NCBI GenBank assembly: GCA_963693365.1
Contig: CAVNZM010000007.1
Span: 6,262,001 to 6,326,000, forward strand
Length of the DNA stretch: 64,000 nucleotides
Direction of reading: 5' to 3'
Source: Amoebidium appalachense
Lineage: Eukaryota > Ichthyosporea
Part shown: positions 11,012 through 24,838 of the stretch, piece by piece
How the letters are laid out: every line of letters begins with the position of its first letter
Position numbering within the stretch: position 1 is the first letter of the stretch
The notes under the pieces: model-generated
Told to the model about the DNA's origin: nothing
The model's database searches: none
The model's input: only the letters and a program-made list of their open reading frames with translations
Translations under genes and position numbers: made by a program

Positions 11012-11296
11012 TGCAAAAAGCAGAATTATTCTCTTAAAAGCATAATCACTCTGCTTTTAGGAATATTTTAGCTTTTAGCAGAATCATTCTGCACAAAGCA
11101 GCATATTTCTGCTTTCAACAGCAGAATAATTCTGCTTATAGCAGAATAATATTGATTCTGCTTTTAGCAGATTGATTGCTGTTTGCAGAATATTTCTGCA
11201 TATGATTCTGCTTTGCAGAATACTAGAATTCTGCTTTTGCTGAATAATTCTGCGTTTAGCAGAACAATCCTGCTTTTTGCAGAATGATTCTGCTCG
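11012..11296. repeat. Array of GCAGAAT/ATTCTGC palindromes, copy 1
   Basis: About 285 bases made almost wholly of alternating AGCAGAAT and ATTCTGCTTTT modules, so each neighbouring pair forms a small inverted repeat (for example AGCAGAATTATTCT, TTCTGCTTATAGCAGAA). Spacing is irregular, about 15-25 bases. Same array at 40585-40872. Confidence 0.85.
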
Positions 11297-12734
<1,438 letters not shown>

Positions 12735-13035
12735 GGATACGTTGGTGGTATTATCGTGGTTGCAATTGAAGGAACCAAGCCAGCACATGATCGCCAGACG
12801 GAGTATGGAAAGGTCACAATGTGTCTGCAATACCCCCTTCTAGTAGTAAATCACAACAAACCCGTAAAGGACGTTTTTACCTTTAAACAACACAAACCTA
12901 AGGGGCATCTGCCGCTTTTGCCGTCAAGGGCACCTATCTTAATTGCCACCCAAGAAGGCCCATCCTCACCACCACAAATGTGCCGTTTCCTAACATGCTA
13001 TCATCAGCGTCCTGCAGCGTCCAAAATCCTGCTCT
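12735..13035. other. Conserved non-repeat island, copy 1, coding status unclear
   Basis: Single-copy sequence kept at 42240-42535. On the plus strand one frame is open throughout, and copy 2 differs by deletions of 6 and 3 bases, both multiples of three. Most base changes nevertheless alter residues, and no start or splice context is evident. Possible exon; no family recognised. Confidence 0.25.
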
Positions 13036-13378
13036 GCCCCCCCCCCCCCCCCCTCCCTCCCCCCTCCCCCCCTCCCCCCCAAACACACACACACACACAC
13101 ACCCTACTTGACGGGCACGGGATATCGGGAAGAGAGAGGCCCAGAGGTTGTTGGGAGGCCTTAGGGGTACCGACTGGTACAACGTTGAGGATGATGTGTG
13201 TGTGTGTGGGGGGGGGGGGGGGGGGGGGAGGGAGGGGGGGGGGGGGAGGAGGAGGGGGGGGGGATGGAAGGGAGGGCGGGGAGGAGGAGGGGGGGGGGGG
13301 ATGGAAGGGAGGGCCGGGGGGGGGGGGGGGGGGGAGGGGGGGAGGGATGGAAGGGAGGGCCGGGGGTGGGGGGGCCGG

Positions 13379-13421
<43 letters not shown>

Positions 13422-14371
13422 GAGGAGGTTAAGTGCCCAAAGGAAAGAAAAGTTGCGCACTAATGGTGGTGGTACTTTAAGGGAAAAAGGGATGAGCTGT
13501 TTGTTGTCAATATACCTGTTAAGCGTTAGCGATCTATGTATGTAGTGAGTGAGTGTGTGTGTGGTGGTTGTGGCTGTGGGTTTTGGGGGTTGTGGAGTTC
13601 TGTAGTCGAAAAATAGGAAGTTAATTCCGTACACACTCCGGAGGAGAACACAGGGAGTGTGGTGGGTTTGGGTGTGTGTGTTTTTTTTTTAGGGGGGGAG
13701 CGGGGGTGTAACGGGGGCAGGCGGCACAAAATTTCAGTGCAAGGAAAATTTGACAGTATTTGAAGTCTCAAAAATGTGTGGATGTATGGAGGACATGAAC
13801 CCCCCCCCCCCCTCTCCCCCCCGCTTTTTTTTTCTTTTTTCCCCTCGATTTTTTCTTTTTCTTTTTCTTTGGGGTTGGGGGGGGGGGGGGGGGGGGGAGG
13901 GGGGGGGGGGGGGGGGGGATATATTAGACAACGGCCGAGCAATCTTGCAGCTGTGTCATAAGCCTTATTGTGGGTTTTGCATTTTTATTATCTCTCATAC
14001 AAACACAATTTATCATAAACGTTACAAGTTCAACATTCACAATAGGTGAATTTCACTGTGATAACTATTTGTATGCAACACCTATAGGATTAACTGAGGT
14101 TTCGGCATTACGAAATGCCAAGTACTATAACACACACACTAAATACTATAAAAAGCCACTAATCACTGAGTTGATTAAAAAAAAAAATCACATAACAAAA
14201 AAAAAACAACACGAACACCGTCTGTCAGGTAAGGCTCAGTTCTTAGCAACACTAAAAACCAACATCATAGTAGTCATTCACTTAATTACATTTTGAACTA
14301 TTCAAAATCTACGTTCACAAACATGTTTTTTGTAGCTAGATTATACTACGTACGGCTTTAGTAAAGCCTGC
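13036..14371. repeat. Poly-C/poly-G rich intergenic region downstream of chitinase, copy 1
   Basis: C-tract at 13038-13080, G-rich purine stretch 13208-13420, C-tract and G-tract at 13800-13918, with unique patches between (13425-13790 and 13920-14371). The last patch adjoins the 3' end of the minus-strand chitinase. No gene seen. Confidence 0.7.
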
Positions 14372-14878
14372 TTAAAGCAATTGCTTTGCCACCGAGCGGA
14401 TGAGGGGTGAGCCGTTCCTAAAGTCGTCGAGGTCCACGGCCCAGAACATGGCGCCCGACAGGCCCAGGGCGGTCAGGTAGTCGACCTTGACTTTAAGCGT
14501 GGCCTCGTTGTCGTAGCCCACCCACAGGCTGTCCTTGGTGCCTACCATCGTGCTGGTGTCCGTGTTGCCCGTGCACGTCATGCCCTCGCTTTGCTGGGGG
14601 GGAAGGTTTGGTCAGCACGCGGTGTAGGCTGGGTCAAAAGTGGGGATCGTTTTAAAGAGGAATGTTTTTGTGCCGAAAAACACAGATGTGGTATTCAATG
14701 TTATGAAGGGACCAGGGGAAGGAAAAAATTGCTTGCATAAAGAGAGGGCCTACCTTGCACGTGATCCGAAGGGGAGGGGGGGGGGGGGGGGGGGGGGAAG
14801 GGAGGAGCTTTTATTTTTATTTTATTTTTTTTTTTGGTGGTGGTAGGTGGTGGTGGTAGTGGTGGTGGTGGTGGTGGT

Positions 14879-14912
<34 letters not shown>

Positions 14913-16816
14913 GTTCTTTTTTACGAGCTTGCAGTCTCGGAAAGGGTAAATGTGAGTGGGAGGAGAAATCTGGAGAAAAAGGAAAGGAGTCGGGGAGTGT
15001 GGGGGAGGGGGGGATATATACCATTTTGAGAACTTCGTAGTAGGCCAAGAACCCCGCCTCCTTGGTGAATGCACCGCTGGGTGCAGGCTTCACAGTTGCT
15101 GCGCCAAGCGAAGGTGTGGATGGGCCCTGCAGGGTAAAGGACCGCCCATACGTGGCCATGCCCAGCACAAGCTGGCTGGCTGGGATCCCCCCATCCAGCC
15201 ATGCTTGGACCCCCCGCGACACGCTGAATTTCGTACCATCGTAGCTGGCGGGCAGATGCAGGGCAGTGTGTGTGCCAGTCACATCGTCCCACGAGCCATA
15301 CAGGTCGTAGGTCATCAGGTTGATGAAGTCCACCGTGGACGCAAGCTGTGTGGTTTCAGCTGGTTAGGCTTGGAATTTTCCGAGGTCACTTGTGTAAACA
15401 TCACTTAAATTTTTTATGATGGTTGTTTTCTAAAGTGCAGGCGGGGTGTCCGTTTGTGTGTGGTCACGATTTATTGTTGTGTGCGCGAGCGTCGGTAGTG
15501 GAGCACATGTGGAGGAGGCAACAGTATGGTATTTGGGGGCCCGGGGGAGGGGGGAGGATGGGGTTGGGACGGGCGTTGTTGGGGGAATGGGGGGGAGGAG
15601 GGGAGGATGGCAGCACCAACTGAGAAACATTACGAATTCTGCTGAGCACAAAACAAGCACGCACCTTTTTCATGTCGTAGCAGCCGGCCACCTTGTTGTG
15701 GTTTGCCCACACGGCCGCCGTCAGCAGCAGCCTCTCCTTCTTCCCTCCAGCAGCAAACTCGTCCCTGAGCGCCTGCATTAGCAGCGCATGGTTGTCACGG
15801 TCGGCCTCCGTGGGGTACTCCCAGTCCACGTCCACCCCGTCAAACCCGTGCATGCGGCAGAACTTGGCCACGTTGATTGCAAACGTCTTGCGGCTCGACT
15901 CGCTGGCTGCAGCAGAGGGGAAGATGCCTTTGGTGGCCTCGTCCGTGCTGAAGTTCCACCCACCAAGCCTAGGTTTCAAGAGAGCAATTAATAAATACGA
16001 ACGACCAATAGTGAGAAGAAATTAAAGAAAACCGAAAACATGTGTGTACCAGGAGCCCTGTTAACCCTTTATTAGGCTTATTATAAAGATAACTAATAAA
16101 TACTAGTATTTACGCAATTGCAGGTGTGCAGTCAAATCCCAGAAAAACTTGCTTTGCTTCACAAGCGTAGTGTATATTACGGAGCCACTCACACACACGG
16201 AACACAATCTGCAGTGAATTTCAAAGACACAGGCAAAAAGGACGAAAAGCCAAGAAATGGGAAACATTCGGAGAGAAAAACAACAAAGAGAAAAAAAAAA
16301 AGAAAAAGAAAAGAGGTTTCCGAATAAGACTTACGAGATAAGTGTCTTGATGGCTGGGTTTGCCTTACGCAGGACAGCGTTGAAGCGCGCATACATGCCC
16401 TGCCCGTTGTCCAGCACGTCATTCCACTCGTACGGCACAACATCAAACGACGGGGTCACCTTGGCAAACGCAAAAATGGCGTGGGTGAAGAGGGTGCCGT
16501 CCATGTTCTCGGGGAAGAACTTGTACGGGTCGGCCCGGTACTGTGCCCAGTTGGTGTAGTAGCCCACAACACGCCGTCCTGTGCCTTGAATGTGCATGGA
16601 AGGGGAAGCTGCAGTGTCCTCGGGCTCTGAAACGACAACGGGTGAAGGGGAAGAGGAAGGAGCGCCGGGATGGTGGTCTGTTGCTTGTTGAGGAACGCCT
16701 TGAGGCAAATGGCGGTGGTGGCCGTGGTGGTGTGGCGCGCCGACGGCAAGTTGAGGGACAAGCAGAAGTGCACACACAAAGAGTGTGGCTGCAGAGGAAA
16801 GAGACCTGGGAATCAT
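14372..16816 (-). CDS. GH18 chitinase, minus-strand gene of copy 1
   Basis: Four exons: 16335-16816, 15665-15968, 15022-15345, 14372-14593; donors GTAAGT, GTGCGT, GTATAT; 443 residues. It should hydrolyse beta-1,4-GlcNAc links in chitin outside the cell. A signal peptide (about 1-27) is followed by a His-rich stretch (HHHGHHRH, 29-36) and a Pro/Ser-rich segment to about 78. The GH18 barrel then runs from [10 protein letters not shown] to the end: SLGGWNF at 161-167, catalytic DGVDVDWE at 204-211 with Glu211 as proton donor, MTYDLYG near 273-279, and Trp421 in [10 protein letters not shown]. No chitin-binding domain is visible. TATAAAAG on the minus strand at 16911-16918. It lies head to head with the plus-strand chitinase at 18292. 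Introns 1 and 2 differ from that partner, while intron 3 is almost the same. Confidence 0.93.
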
Positions 16817-18291
16817 TTTGAAAAGAAGGTTTGCGCTAAGCTACTGTAAGTGTAGAGTTGTGACGTGTGTGTTTCTGTTGTGGAATGAAGAGAACTGCGA
16901 AGAAATTTGGCTTTTATACCTTCTGGGGGTGAGGTGGATGGCGTTTTGTTGTCGTCTGTGAATCCATGGGCCGTGTGAACCGTGCAGGATTTTTATTGAA
17001 TTCTTTTTGATGCTCTGTGAACCAATGAAAATAGCCATCAAAAGGATCGATCCGATTGGGTTACCTGAACACTTGCATTTTTCCCAGATTCGAGGAGTCG
17101 CCATGGTGCAGGTACAGGCTATATGTGCTGGGACAATAGGTAGTCTAAGTGGGGAAATGGTAGAAACTTTGTGGCTTTTTTCTTTGTGTATAGAGCCTGA
17201 GTCTATTATGGGCCTGTTTCTGGCACTCTTTGGCTAATGAAAGCTCGAGGTTCGTGACGTTTGAAAAGTTTCGCCGTACGTGTGCGCGTATATATATATG
17301 TACGTGACGTTGGCTGCAGCTGTACATGTACGTTTGTTGTGGTGCATTTCCGGCCGGCTTCAGCAAGCAAAAAGGGTATATACTTGAGTGTATTTAGACT
17401 AAAAAAGATGGTTAAAACTTTATTGCTTTCGTTTTTTCTCATAAACCAGTACACTTTGTCAGCATTGGTGATTTCTCATTTGAACTCCAGCCGAGAATAA
17501 CCGTAGGCATGTCTTTTCTGTTGATCTTTCCTGCTAGCCAATCAACGAATTGATACCCCTACAGCCAATCATCAATTGATGTCCCGCAATGTGTGTAGAT
17601 GACGCGGAAAGGCTCCTCTCTCTGAGCCCTCAGCTGTGGTCATTTGGGCTCATTTATACAAGCTGCAAACAGCATTCATAAAGAAGCATTATCCATATAC
17701 TAATTTCTACATGACATGCCCAAATAATGTGCCTCGTAATATTTTTTAAAATGGAAATAGCTTGCCAACTGCGATTATCCAGTGCGATGGCGACAGCCTC
17801 CCATGTTGTTTACAGTATTTTACCAGGTGCGTACTGATTGGTCATGCGCGCATCAGCGTTCTGATTGGCTAATCGTTTCAACAGCAGTGTTACAGGTCGC
17901 GAACATGTATCGGAAGGAAGTAGGGAAGAACCTCGTTCTCTAAATGTAAATAAAAAAAAAATAAAAAAAATAAAACTCCTAAAAACCTCGATATATATGT
18001 TGTTTATTATAATCAACGGCTGCTGACCCCAGCTCGAGCCCGATACTCAGGAATTCGGCGTCTAGAGTTGCCAAAAGCCAAAGGATTCCCAATGGCTCAC
18101 AGAACACTAGGAAAATCTCATCCCGCACCGTTCACACAGGCTCACAAAGCGTTCTGACGCCATCCACTTCGACTTCCGAAGGTATAAAGAGCCCATTTTC
18201 TTTACAGTTCTCTCAGTCCAACCCGGAACAAGCACACAGACACAAACACAGATTAAACCCCTGAAACTAGTTTAGAAAACTTCTTTTCAAA
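16817..18291. promoter_or_regulatory. Shared divergent promoter of the two chitinases, copy 1
   Basis: 1475 bases between opposing ATGs. Minus gene: TATAAAAG at 16911-16918, ATTGG (CCAAT on the minus strand) at 17055-17059. Plus gene: CCAAT at 18089-18093 and TATAAAG at 18183-18189, 109 bases before its ATG. Further CCAAT/ATTGG boxes at 17022, 17538, 17565, 17838 and 17865. The middle is single-copy DNA, also present at 46303-47729. Confidence 0.7.
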
Positions 18292-19476
18292 ATGATTCCC
18301 AGGCAGTTCTCTCTTTCCCCTGCAGCCACACTGCTTGTGTGTGCACTTCTGCTCTTCCCTCAACTTGCTGTCGGCGCACCACACCACCACGGCCACCACC
18401 GCCATTTGCCTCAAGGCGTCCCTCAACAAGCACCAGAAAACCACCCCGTCGTTCCTTCCTCTTCTCCTGCATCCGTTGTCGTTTCAGAGGACTCTGCAGA
18501 CCCCTCTCCCATGCACGTTGAAGGCGCAGGACGGCGTGTTGTGGGCTACTACACCAACTGGGCACAGTACCGGGCCGACCCGTACAAGTTCTTTCCCGAG
18601 AACATGGACGGCACACTCTTTACCCACGCCATTTTTGCGTTCGCCAAGGTGACCCCGTCGTTTGATGTTGTGCCCTTCGAGTGGAATGACGTGCTGGACA
18701 ACGGGCAGGGCATGTATGCACGTTTCAACGCTGTCCTGCGCAAGGCAAATCCGGCCATCAAGACACTTATCTCGTAAGTGTCACTCGTGTTCCCCTTTTT
18801 CTTTCTGCAAAGGCTCTGTGTCATTATTTTTCTTTCCTGCTCACCCTCTCTACCATTATAAACCGTCCTCCTCTACTGACAGATGTTTCGACTGGACTCT
18901 GAGCTGCTCACACATTGTCTACAACACTGACATACAAACGTTTACGAATTACAACCTAACCGAATTTCTGGGATATTGACTGCTGCAGCCCTAAAGATTA
19001 ATTTTAAATTTTCCACAGCATTCCATTTGAATATTCCCCCTCTGTCCCATTTGTTTGCTTGAATGCAGCAAATCGTAGTGGTTTTCTGAACGAAATCTTA
19101 ACAATTTGTTTTCATAATACCCCAGGCTTGGTGGGTGGAACTTCAGCACAGACGGGGCCACCAAAGGCATCTTCCCCGCTGCTGCAGCCAGCGAGTCGAG
19201 CCGCAAAACATTTGCAAGCAACGTGGCCAAGTTCTGCCGCACGCACGGGTTTGATGGGGTGGACGTGGACTGGGAGTACCCCACGGAGGCCGACCGTGAC
19301 AACCACGCGCTGCTGATGCAGGCGCTCAGGGACGAGTTTGCCGCCGGAGAGAAGAAGGAGAGTCTGCTGCTGACGGCGGCCGTGTGGGCAAACCACAACA
19401 AGGTGGCCGGCTGCTACGACATGAAAAAGGTGGATGCTTGCTTCCTTCTTTGAATTCTTTGAAATCCGAGCAGCTG

Positions 19477-19530
<54 letters not shown>

Positions 19531-20199
19531 AGAAGGAGAAGAAGTAAGAGGAAGACAACACGAAAAGAACTCTGATGCAATAACCGGCAGTAGGAGAACT
19601 CAACTGAATCACACGAGAAGTTTATGATTTTTTGGCATATACCTACAATGTACCCATGAGCCAGAACATGTGGCCATATGAATAGAGCCCCCCCCCCCCC
19701 CAATACGTTTAAACTGTTCAACTGATTCTAAAACTGATTGCGTATTTGCTCCACACAGCTTGCGTCCACGGTGGACTTCATCAACCTGATGACCTACGAC
19801 CTGTATGGCTCGTGGGACGACGTCACTGGCGCACACACTGCCCTGCATCTGCCCGCCAGCTACGACGGTACGAAATTCAGCGTGTCGAGGGGGGTCCAAG
19901 CATGGCTGGACGGGGGGATCCCAGCCAGCCAGCTTGTGCTGGGCATGGCCACGTATGGGCGGTCCTTTACCCTGCAGGGCCCATCCACACCTTCGCTTGG
20001 CGCAGCAACTGTGAAGCCTGCACCCAGCGGCGCATTCACCAAAGAGGCGGGGTTCTTGGCCTACTATGAAATTCTCAAAATGGTATATATCCCCCCCTCC
20101 CCCTCACTCCCGGACTCCTTTCCTTTTTCTCCAGATTTCTCCTCCCACTCACGAAATTTACCCTTTCCGAGACTGCAAGCCCGTAAAAAAAGAACAACC

Positions 20200-20238
<39 letters not shown>

Positions 20239-20726
20239 ACCACCACCACCACCACCACCAACTAAAAAAAAAATAAAAAAAAAAAGCTCCGCCCTCCCCC
20301 TCCCCCTCCCCCCCCCCCCCCCCCCCCCCCGGATCACGTGCACCGTAGGCTCTCTCTTTATGCAAGCAATTTTTTCCTTTCCCCGGTCCCTTCATAACAT
20401 TGAATACCACACCTGTGTTTTACGGCACAAAAACATCCCTCTTTAAAACGATCCCCACTTTTAACCCAACCTACATCGCGTGCTGACCAAACCTTCCCCC
20501 CCAGCAAAGCGAGGGCATGACGTGCACGGGCAACACGGACACCAGCACGATGGTGGGCACCAAGGACAGCCTGTGGGTGGGCTACGACAACGAGGCCACG
20601 CTTAAAGTAAAGGTCGACTACCTGACCGCCCTGGGCCTGTCGGGCGCCATGTTCTGGGCTGTGGACCTCGACGACTTTAAGAACGGCTCACCCCTCATCC
20701 GCTCAGTGGCAAAGCAGTTGCTTTAA
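18292..20726 (+). CDS. GH18 chitinase, plus-strand gene of copy 1
   Basis: Four exons: 18292-18773, 19126-19429, 19759-20082, 20505-20726, giving 443 residues with the same splice phases as the minus-strand partner. Donors are GTAAGT, GTGGAT (weak) and GTATAT; acceptors end CCCCAG, CACACAG and CCCCAG. A signal peptide (about 1-29) precedes HHHGHHRH, then a Pro/Ser-rich linker that differs from the partner's, then the GH18 barrel with SLGGWNF, catalytic DGVDVDWE ending at Glu211, [10 protein letters not shown] and [10 protein letters not shown]. All catalytic residues are present. The expected product is a secreted single-domain chitinase. Intron 2 carries a long C-tract (about 19480-19528) and intron 3 another (about 20203-20238). 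Start chosen because it opens the signal peptide, 109 bases after TATAAAG. Confidence 0.93.
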
Positions 20727-21182
20727 GCAGTGAATACTATGAGAATTTTTGTAGGGTTGAATAAAACAAAAATCTAGTTTAGAGAGCATATAGGTATAGT
20801 GTAGTACATAACCAACAGTCTTGCTTGATTATGGATCACAGTAAATGTATTTTTAAGTACATGCGATTGGTGTGCGAGTAAAAGATTTATTAGTTTCTCT
20901 AATAGTATTGAACTCTGTGAAGGTTTCTTATAAAGTAGCGGGGGTCTGTTGGGAAATTTCTTTAGACCAAACTATATTTTAATCACGTCTCTGTAATGTA
21001 GAACTTAACTGCTACGAGCGACTTTGCATCTGCACGTCAAATTCACGTGCACCCTTGAACTGTACCTTGCCAATAAGAAAAAACCAAGAAAACTCTGCAC
21101 AAACCCAACAAAGCTTCCAGATGTCCCGATATCCTCCCCCTTACCCCCCCCCCCCCCCCCCCTCCCCCCCCCCCAAAATCCC

Positions 21183-21230
<48 letters not shown>

Positions 21231-21654
21231 ACCCTCCCCCCTCTCCCCCCCCCCTCCCCCCTTCAACCAAAAGAAAGAAAAAGAAGAACGGAGGAAAGAC
21301 AGACTCAAAGAGAAGAAAACAAATTGAGGGAAAAATTCCTCCCACCTCTTCTCCGTACATCCTCAACTTGAATGTGCATACCAATGCCTTGCACTTCGGC
21401 ACCCCTTCAAAATATTTATCCGGTACTTATACCAGTCAGCTCAGAATTCATCCCCCCCCCCCCCCCCCCCCCCCCCCTCCTCCTCTTCCCCCTTTGATGC
21501 CTACATCCAACTGCAACCTTACTGTTTGGTCTACGTTTACTTTCTAAAGGTCTGATCTCAGAGTATGCCTTTACCCATGCCTTCCTTTGTATTTCCCTTG
21601 TCATCTCTGACTCAAATCCACCTAATCCCCCCCCCCCCCCTTCCCCCCCCCCCC

Positions 21655-21690
<36 letters not shown>

Positions 21691-21693
21691 AGG

Positions 21694-21752
<59 letters not shown>

Positions 21753-22088
21753 ACACACAAGGAGTTAGGTGTCTGTGTATACATCCCTTTTATTTTCTCT
21801 TCCTTCCGCACCCAAGACACGGTACTCACCCACCCAACCCCTACTCAAGTCTTAGAGCCCCCGCTATTTGTGTTGTGCTGCCTAGTGCAATTACACATAT
21901 ACGTCGAGTTTAATATCTTAACCGCCCATATCCTCCCCCCCCCCCCCCCCCCCCACCACCACCCCCCCTCCCCCCCCCCCCCCCCCCCCCTTCCCCCCTA
22001 CCCGTGTCCCTGTTACTACCCATGTCACCAGCACCCACTGGGAAAAAGGCATGAAAAGGCAACCATCCCTCCCCCCTCCGCCCCTGTT

Positions 22089-22124
<36 letters not shown>

Positions 22125-23100
22125 CGGTATCCCCCTCACGCCCATGCCTCTTTCTTCTCCGCCCGCCCGCAGGGGACAAAGAAAACAAGAGGCAAACCCC
22201 TTTCGCCTCTAACCACACCTTTCCTAGTTCGAGAAAATCTCTGTTTTTGCTGACCGTTATCCCCTCCCCTCCCCCCCCCCCCTCCCCCCCCCCCCCCCAC
22301 CGCCCCCTCTCCCCCCCCCCCCCCCCCCCCCCCCCCCCTTCTCCACCATCGTCCCGACACCACCCCCTTTCCCCCACTATGCCCCCCGGATCCTTTTAAT
22401 GGACTAAACTTCAAAGTCCAGGGTTCTTCTGCGAATATAGGGCAAATCCGAATTCCTAAATTTAAAATTTTTAGACCGTGCAACATTGCAACGAGTGTAT
22501 TTAGGCAGCAAAAAGTGTATTCAGGAAGCAACGAATGTATAGCAGCAAAACGTTTACGCAGCAAAAAGTGTATTCAGGAAGCAACGAATGTATTCAAGCA
22601 GCAAAAAGTGTATTAAGGCAGAAGGTTAGTATTTACCATTCATTCGGATCAAGCGGCTTATGCTCCCTCTGTCCATTACTAACCCTTTTGCTTTCATATC
22701 TTATCCCGATTTCTTTAACATTGTGAGGGACAAGAGTAAATCATTATGGGCTATGGGGGAAGGGTGGGAGGGGGGAGCCAGGGAGCGGGGGGAGGGGGAG
22801 GGGGGGGAAGGGGGGGGGGGGGGGGGGGAGGGGGAGATGCAATCGCACGGAAGAGGATTGAACGGGTGAACCGTTGATCCCCGCTGAGGGGAGACACGGA
22901 GAGGGACAAGGGTGGCCCGGAGAGGGAGGTAGGGGGGAGGGGGGGGGGGGGAGGTGGAGGAGGGAGCGGTATGGTGGTTGCTATGTGTGTGTGCGCGCAC
23001 GTGTGTGTGTGGCGGGGTGGGGTGGGAGGGACAGGTGGTTTGGGGGGGAGGAGGTAGGTGGGGAGGGAGGAGGTGGGTGGGTGGGTGGGTGGGTGGGTGT

Positions 23101-23131
<31 letters not shown>

Positions 23132-23435
23132 GGGGGATTTTGTTTGGTGAATGGACTGGCACACCATTGGACCAAGACCCCACATTCGCGATCGTGCATC
23201 GGTCGATTAGCCTACTATATTATCAAACACGGTCTGACTTGCCGCCAGTGTGGGCAATTGATCTTGTATTCTATGATGTCTGCTCATGTACATGTTTAGT
23301 ATGTTACTGTTATGCGTCTGTTTTTTCTTTTCTTGTTTTTATGATGATTTTATTGTGATACTCTTAATTTAGACGAGATATCACAGAAATCTAGTTTTCT
23401 CTAATGCAGGCTCAGTAAAAGCCCCCAGCCCCCCT

Positions 23436-23469
<34 letters not shown>

Positions 23470-23947
23470 CGCCCCCGAAAAAAAAAAAAAAAAACTAAAC
23501 CAAAACAAAATGAAATGAAAAAACACTCACCCGAGAGTGTAAATTGCGACGTGTCCGTTACACAATCAGCATTATATAATACAAGCAAAACGGGCTGGCG
23601 TGTATACATACACTGTCCATTATCTGATCTTTGAAACCACCCTTTTGAATGCCTAATGACTATAAATACATTTACGGTATTTATGAGTGTATCTCCAACG
23701 GGCATACACTTCCACATTCCCTCATCCCATTCAACGTTTCTTTTCTTGTTCACAACACCGTGGCCACCCCCCCCCCCCCCCCCCTCTCCCCCCCTCCTCC
23801 CCCCCCCCTCCCCCCCCTCCCCCCCCCCCCCTCCCCCCCCCCCCCCCCCCCCCCCAAAAAAACAAAACAAAAAAAACAAAAAACTTTCCTTTGCCTTCTA
23901 ATTAATCATATGTAATTCGGACGGCTGTATTATTATTATTATTAATA
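20727..23947. repeat. Poly-C/poly-G islands between chitinase and kinase fragment, copy 1
   Basis: Alternating C- or G-tracts (for example 21186-21230, 21451-21477, 22091-22122, 22321-22338, 23115-23136, 23438-23468) and unique islands of 100-300 bases, plus (CA)n at about 21704-21748. Unique islands are conserved in copy 2, but open frames in them either break between copies or lack start and splice context. No gene is called. Confidence 0.7.
22487..22625. repeat. 20-bp minisatellite, short form (copy 1)
   Basis: About seven units resembling GCAGCAAAAAGTGTATTCAG, with variants such as GGAAGCAACGAATGTATTCA. The same array has about 27 units at 52931-53468. Confidence 0.85.
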
Positions 23948-24503
23948 TTATCTCCTTAAGCTTGAAGCTGTGTTCCGGTCTGCAAGGGATACGGTTGTGT
24001 TTGTGGTTGCACCCGGGGCATTAGGCATGAGGGGGATGGCCCCCTGCTGATGGATAATGATGACGTCATCAAAGAGTCCCTGTGATGGGCGTCCTGTTTG
24101 GGTGGGGGGGGGGGGGGGGGGGGGGGAGGGGAGGAGGAGGAGGAGGGGAAGGGGGTGGGGGAGGGGGGGAAGGTGGGGGCAGGGGGGGGGGGGGAGGAAG
24201 TGAGCGAGTGTGTTGAGTGAGTGAATGACTGTGTGAATGAGTGAGTGAAAGGATGTGTGTGTGTGTACGTGTGTATATGCGCGTTCGTGTCGTTTGCATG
24301 TATGTGTCACGTGTGCGCACGTGTGTGTGTGTGTCGCCCGTTCAGACCAAAATAGGTTCAGATCTCTGTTGGGGGGGGGGGGGGGGGGTAGAGTGGGAGG
24401 AGAACGAAGGTGAGGAAAGACCCACAACTCATCGGTTCTTTGCTCCACACGAAGCCACAACGAACATTTTCCTGTGCGGCTGTGTGTGTGTGTGAGTGTG
24501 CTC

Positions 24504-24576
<73 letters not shown>

Positions 24577-24711
24577 GTGAGCGCGCACGTATGCGTTCGT
24601 GGATGTGTGTGTGTGTGTGTGTGTGTGTGTGGAGGGGGACGGGGGGGTGCATGTGTGTGTGTGTGTGTGTGGGTGTGGGTGTGAGGACGGGGGGGTGCAT
24701 GTGTGAGTGTG

Positions 24712-24742
<31 letters not shown>

Positions 24743-24775
24743 CTGTGTGTGTGTGTGTGTGTGTGCGTGTGCGCG

Positions 24776-24838
<63 letters not shown>

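Noticed and set aside
11012-11296. CRISPR-like array of palindromic repeats
   Set aside because: No constant repeat and unique spacers of equal size, no cas genes, and a eukaryotic setting.
22954-23358. Plus-strand frame ending in a hydrophobic stretch, conserved in copy 2
   Set aside because: The first half is poly-Gly/Cys-Val repeat translation; no start or promoter, and no family recognised.
23412-23879. Minus-strand frame with a good GTGAGT donor near 23530
   Set aside because: Copy 2 has a one-base indel in the middle (around 55150) that breaks the frame, and only poly-G, no pyrimidine tract, precedes it. Could be a dead exon; not called.
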